Shown piece after piece: positions 60,001-64,000 of a DNA stretch of 64,000 bases. Both the position numbers and the translations under genes were made by a program. This stretch comes from Gemmataceae bacterium. GTDB taxonomy: Bacteria > Planctomycetota > Planctomycetia > Gemmatales > Gemmataceae. The stretch spans positions 1 through 64,000 of the forward strand of contig SHZZ01000010.1 in assembly GCA_009692005.1 (NCBI GenBank). The letters run 5' to 3'. The notes under the pieces are model-generated. The model was given only the letters and a program-made list of their open reading frames with translations. It was not told where the DNA came from and ran no database searches. Positions within the stretch are counted from its first letter, which is position 1, and each line of letters opens with the position of its first letter.

Positions 60001-63000
60001 GCGGCTGCGTCCGACCGGCGCCAGCGGCAGCCTCGTCCTACCCTTGCAGGAATTCACCCGCTACCATTCCCAGGAACTGGAGCCAAGGCTGTGGGAAAGG
60101 CTGATGCTCACTCGCGCCCGCATTGTGCAGGGGGACAAAGAGTTTGGCGCTGAAGTGATGATAAATATTCACAGGGTGGTTTGCGGCGGGGTCTGGAATG
60201 CCGCATATGTGCCCGAAGCCAGGTCGATGCGCGACAAGCTTCAGGCCAGTAGGCACTCACGCGATTTGAAACGCGGGGCGGGCGGCATGGCGGATGTCGA
60301 ATTCCTCGCCGAGCTTCTGCAAATCCGCCATGGCCGGGGCTTGAAGCAGCCGATCGAGCCCAACCTGCAGTGTTCTCTTGCCCTTCTTACCCGCGAGGGA
60401 ATTCTTACACCTGACGAGCACCAGCGTTTGGCCCAGGGATACAACTTCCTTTTAAAAGTACAAAGTAGGCTGCGCATCGTTCACAACCTGGCCATCAATG
60501 CCATCCCGGAGAAAAAGGAAGAGGCGGCAAAACTGGCGCGAAGGCTGGGCTACAGCCACGACGCTTTTCAACAAACACTGGAAGCGCACCAGCGGGAAAT
60601 TCGCCAGGTATTTGACCAGGTTCTCAACCGGATTGCTTTGGGTTAACCGGTGGCTTCTTCACCCAGGGTTGGTCCTTCCACAAGGGAAGCTTCCTTGTCC
60701 CCCCCTCGTAATTGCGTCATTAATAGCTGGTAAAGCCGCTCCGGCTGATCCTCGACCTTTTGCAACTTGCAGTAAATTGTTTCCCCATCGACCACGCGCA
60801 GCCGGTTCTTGCTTCTCAAGGCCAGAGCCGACGCTTTTTTCGCGTTGCGGTAGGTGAATACCAGGTGCGTGGGGCCGGTGGAATTCGGCCCAGGCCGTTC
60901 CAGGTGAATCATGGACACCTGCCAGCGCGAGGCCAAAATCCGCACCTGAGCCAGGCGAATCAGCCACTTGGTCATGGGGGGCGCCGGACCGAAGCGGTCT
61001 TGCAACTCCGTCTGGAAGTCGGCCAGTTGCTCGAGTTTGCGAATGCGTGCCAGACGGCGGTAGACCTCGATCCTCGGCTTCTGACCGCTGACATAATCCC
61101 GGGGCAGATAGGCCGGCCAATCAAAATCAAGGTGAACTTCCAGCGGCGCCCGCAGGGGAACATTCTTCATCTGGCGAACCGCGTTCTCCAAGAGCTGGCA
61201 ATACATCTCGTAACCCACCGTGGCGATGTGCCCGCTTTGCTGCGTGCCAAGAATGTTCCCCGCCCCGCGGATCTCCAGGTCGCGCAGGGCAATTTTGAAC
61301 CCCGCTCCCAGTTCGGTGTACTCTTCAATCGCCTTCAATCGCCTGGCGGCGTCCGGCGACACGGTTCGTCCGCTATCCAAAAGCAAATAGGCATAGGCCC
61401 GCCTTTGCTGCCGACCCACGCGCCCGCGCAACTGGTGCAGGTCCGCCAGGCCATAAATGTCGGCATCGTCGATGAAGATCGTGTTGGCGTTGGGAATATC
61501 CAACCCGCTTTCAATAATCGTCGTGGCCACAAGGATGTCGACCCGCCTCTGCAGAAAGCGCACCATGCCGTCTTCCAATTCATGCTCATTCATTTGGCCA
61601 TGAACAATGGCCAGCGAGGCCTCCGGCACCAAGGCCCGCAGCTTGTCCGCCACTTTTTCAATATCGTGGACGCGATTGTGAACGAAATAAATCTGCCCCT
61701 CGCGGTTTAGCTCGCGCAAAATGGCATGCCGGATCATGTCCCGGTCCCAGCGCACTATCCGGGTTTCTATCGCCTGGCGCTCGGCGGGAGGTGTTTCCAA
61801 ATTGCTAATGTCGCGAATACCCAAAAGCGACAGGTGCAGCGTTCGCGGAATCGGGGTGGCGGTCATCGTCAAAATGTCAGTTTTTTCCCGGAAGGCTTTC
61901 AGCTTCTCCTTGTGCTCCACGCCAAAGCGCTGTTCCTCATCAATGATTACTAAGCCCAAGTCCTTGAACTTCACATCCTGGCTAAGCAGCCGGTGCGTGC
62001 CGATCACGATGTCGACAGCGCCGGATTCCAGCCGTTTCAGGATGTCGCGCTGTTCCCCATGGGTGCGGAAGCGGTTCAAGCATTCCATGGTGAAGGGGTA
62101 GCCCGCCATCCTTTGAGAAAAAGTGCGCAAGTGCTGTTCGGCCAGCACGGTAGTGGGGACGAGTACAGCGACTTGTTTTCCATGATCAATGGATTTGAAA
62201 GCGGCGCGGATTGCCAGCTCGGTTTTGCCATACCCCACATCGCCGCACACCAGCCGGTCCATTGGCCGCGGGTGCTCCATGTCTTTTTTGATCTCGGCAA
62301 GTGAGGTGAGCTGGTCCGGCGTTTCCTGGTAGGGAAAGGAAGCTTCGAATTCCTTTTGCCAATCGGTGTCGCTGGGGAAGGCGAAACCGGGCTGGGTTTC
62401 TCTCAAGGCTTGCAAGCGAAGCATTTCACACGCCATATCCATGACTGCTTGCTGCACTTTGGCTTTGCGGTTGCCCCAACCGGTGCCGCCAAAGCGCGAC
62501 AATTCCGGCTCCTGTCTGGAACCGCCCACATACTTTTGCACCAGGTCGATCTTGGCAGCGGGAACATACACTTTCACTCGGTCGCGAAATTCCAGAATGA
62601 GGTGCTCTTCCCCCTTGACCCCGGGTTGAAAGGAGGAAGTCTCGTGGTCTCCCTTTTTTTTCTCGAGAATCTCCATGCCGAGGAATCGAGCAATGCCATG
62701 ACTGACATGCACGACCAGGTCGCCAGCGTTGAGATCGAGAAAGCTGTCGATGGCGCGGGATTCGAGTTTCCTCCTGGCCACGGGAGGCGCCGTCGTTTCC
62801 TCCTTGCGAAACAAAGCATGAGAGCCCAGCACGGCGGTGGAACCCTGGCCATCCTGGCCCACCAGGCGAAAGCCATGGCGGACAAGGCCCAGGCCAAAGC
62901 GCAATCTTCCCTCCTGGCAGACGCGTGACGGCGCCAGCACCTCCCCCAGGCGGTGAGCCTCGGCCTCGGTGGAGCAGGCCACCAAAAGTTGGTCCCGCGC

Positions 63001-64000
63001 CGCGGCCAAATCGAGTTCTTCCCGCACCCGGGAAGCCTCGCCGCTGAAACGCTCCACGGATTCCACCTTTAAATGCAAATGGATCTCGCCAGAAGTCCTC
63101 GGCATGGCGGACAAATAAAGGGTCGGCTGCTTTTGCAAAAGGGCAAAGGCCCCCTGCGTCGTGTACAGCCCCTGGACAAAGCCCATGCGATCCAAGTAAT
63201 GCTTGCCCTGATCTTGCAATTCTTCCGGTTCCACCAGGATGACAACCGTGCCGGGTTGCAGATGATCGGATAGATGCCCCCTTGGAGGTTCACTCCCGCC
63301 CCGGGATATCCCCATCACCCGGGCTTCCTCCACCTGGCTCAGGCTGCGCTGAGTTTCCGCCGAGAACTCTCGGATGGTGTCGATTTCTTCCCCAAAGAAA
63401 TCCACTCGGATCGGCTGGCTGGCATCGGGAGGGTACAGGTCGAGGATGCCCCCTCGTCGGGAAAACTGACCCGGCACTACCACCGCCTCGGTCGGTTCAT
63501 AACCCGAATCCACCAGCCAGCGCGTGAGCTGCTCCGGGTCAAAGGCGCTTTGTTTTCTCAACACCAGGGATTGTGAGGCAATCTCTTCCTTGGAAGGGAC
63601 GGCTTGCAAAAGAGCCTGAATCGTTGAAAGGATCAGAGTTGGCCCGAAGCCGGTTTGCAGGGACTTGATAAGGCGCAATCGCGAAGACGAAAGTTCCCCT
63701 CGGACTTCTAGTTTACCCGTGAAATCGTCGTCAGCTTGGAACACTTCCGGTTCGGTCCCGGAGAAGGCGAGCAGCTCGGCTTTCCAGTTTTCCAAATCGG
63801 CAGGGTGGGAGATCACAACCAGAAGGGGAAATTTCCGCGGCAGGGCCAAGGCGGCGCAGCAAAGTGAGGATGAAGAACCCCAGGCCCCATCAATGGTTGC
63901 TGAAGACCCCGAAGCGAGGGTATTCAGGATTTTTTGCATCCCTTCCTGAGCCGCGAATGCGGTGGTTAAACCGCGCAGTGGATTTCCTTCCTGACCCATG

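Overview
The window reads as chromosomal DNA of an aerobic planctomycete, probably close to the Gemmatales. This is inferred from gene content, not from a marker-gene tree. Pointers are a DUF1501 protein with a twin-arginine-type leader, an alternative complex III (ACIII) operon running straight into a caa3 oxidase operon, ole hydrocarbon genes, a large DUF4139 protein, secreted PQQ-propeller and HEAT-type proteins, a YncE/phosphoesterase fusion, and a dispersed repeat of a kind I associate with that group. Coding density is high, and genes sit in short operons on both strands. I saw no tRNA, rRNA, insertion sequence or CRISPR array.

Layout. 1-1757 (+): end of oleC, then oleD. 1806-3048 (-): a methyltransferase and a small lipoprotein. 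3305-5914 (+): clpB, convergent with a DUF4139 protein across a hairpin. 8989-10486 (-): a DUF1501 protein with a small overlapping ORF behind it. 10728-10980: a decayed FAD-oxidoreductase tail next to a bidirectional terminator. 11030-24402 (-): 13.4 kb respiratory operon actABCDEF, an unknown membrane protein, sco, ctaC, ctaD, ctaE, ctaF. 24707-27128 (-): aldehyde:ferredoxin oxidoreductase plus mobA. 27396-34217: rplU, a secreted protein, a FabH-type synthase, archease and rtcB, a small cytochrome c (-), queG. 34233-44442: secreted enzymes and unknown proteins, with two repeat-rich gaps. 44443-54257: a dense redox cluster. 54407-60646 (+): def, fmt, miaB, glnE. 60643-63999 (-): mfd, whose stop codon overlaps that of glnE.

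Two respiratory systems dominate. In the first, ACIII oxidises quinol through a pentaheme cytochrome, Fe-S protein, two NrfD-type membrane subunits and a lipoprotein cytochrome c. It would pass electrons to a caa3 oxidase whose subunit II carries its own heme c; Sco loads the CuA site. One operon therefore specifies the route from quinol to oxygen.

The second, at 44.4-54.3 kb, is the least conventional part. A pentaheme cytochrome is transcribed away from a five-gene run: a membrane protein with two H-x13-H helices (predicted di-heme b), a decaheme cytochrome c, a NuoE-NuoF fusion, a 777-residue protein joining a NuoG-like Fe-S head, two cyclic-nucleotide-binding domains and a polyferredoxin tail, and a soluble transhydrogenase. 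I infer a membrane-anchored NAD(P)H-linked electron-transfer complex gated by a cyclic nucleotide. The domains and ligands are visible in the sequence; the function is not proven.
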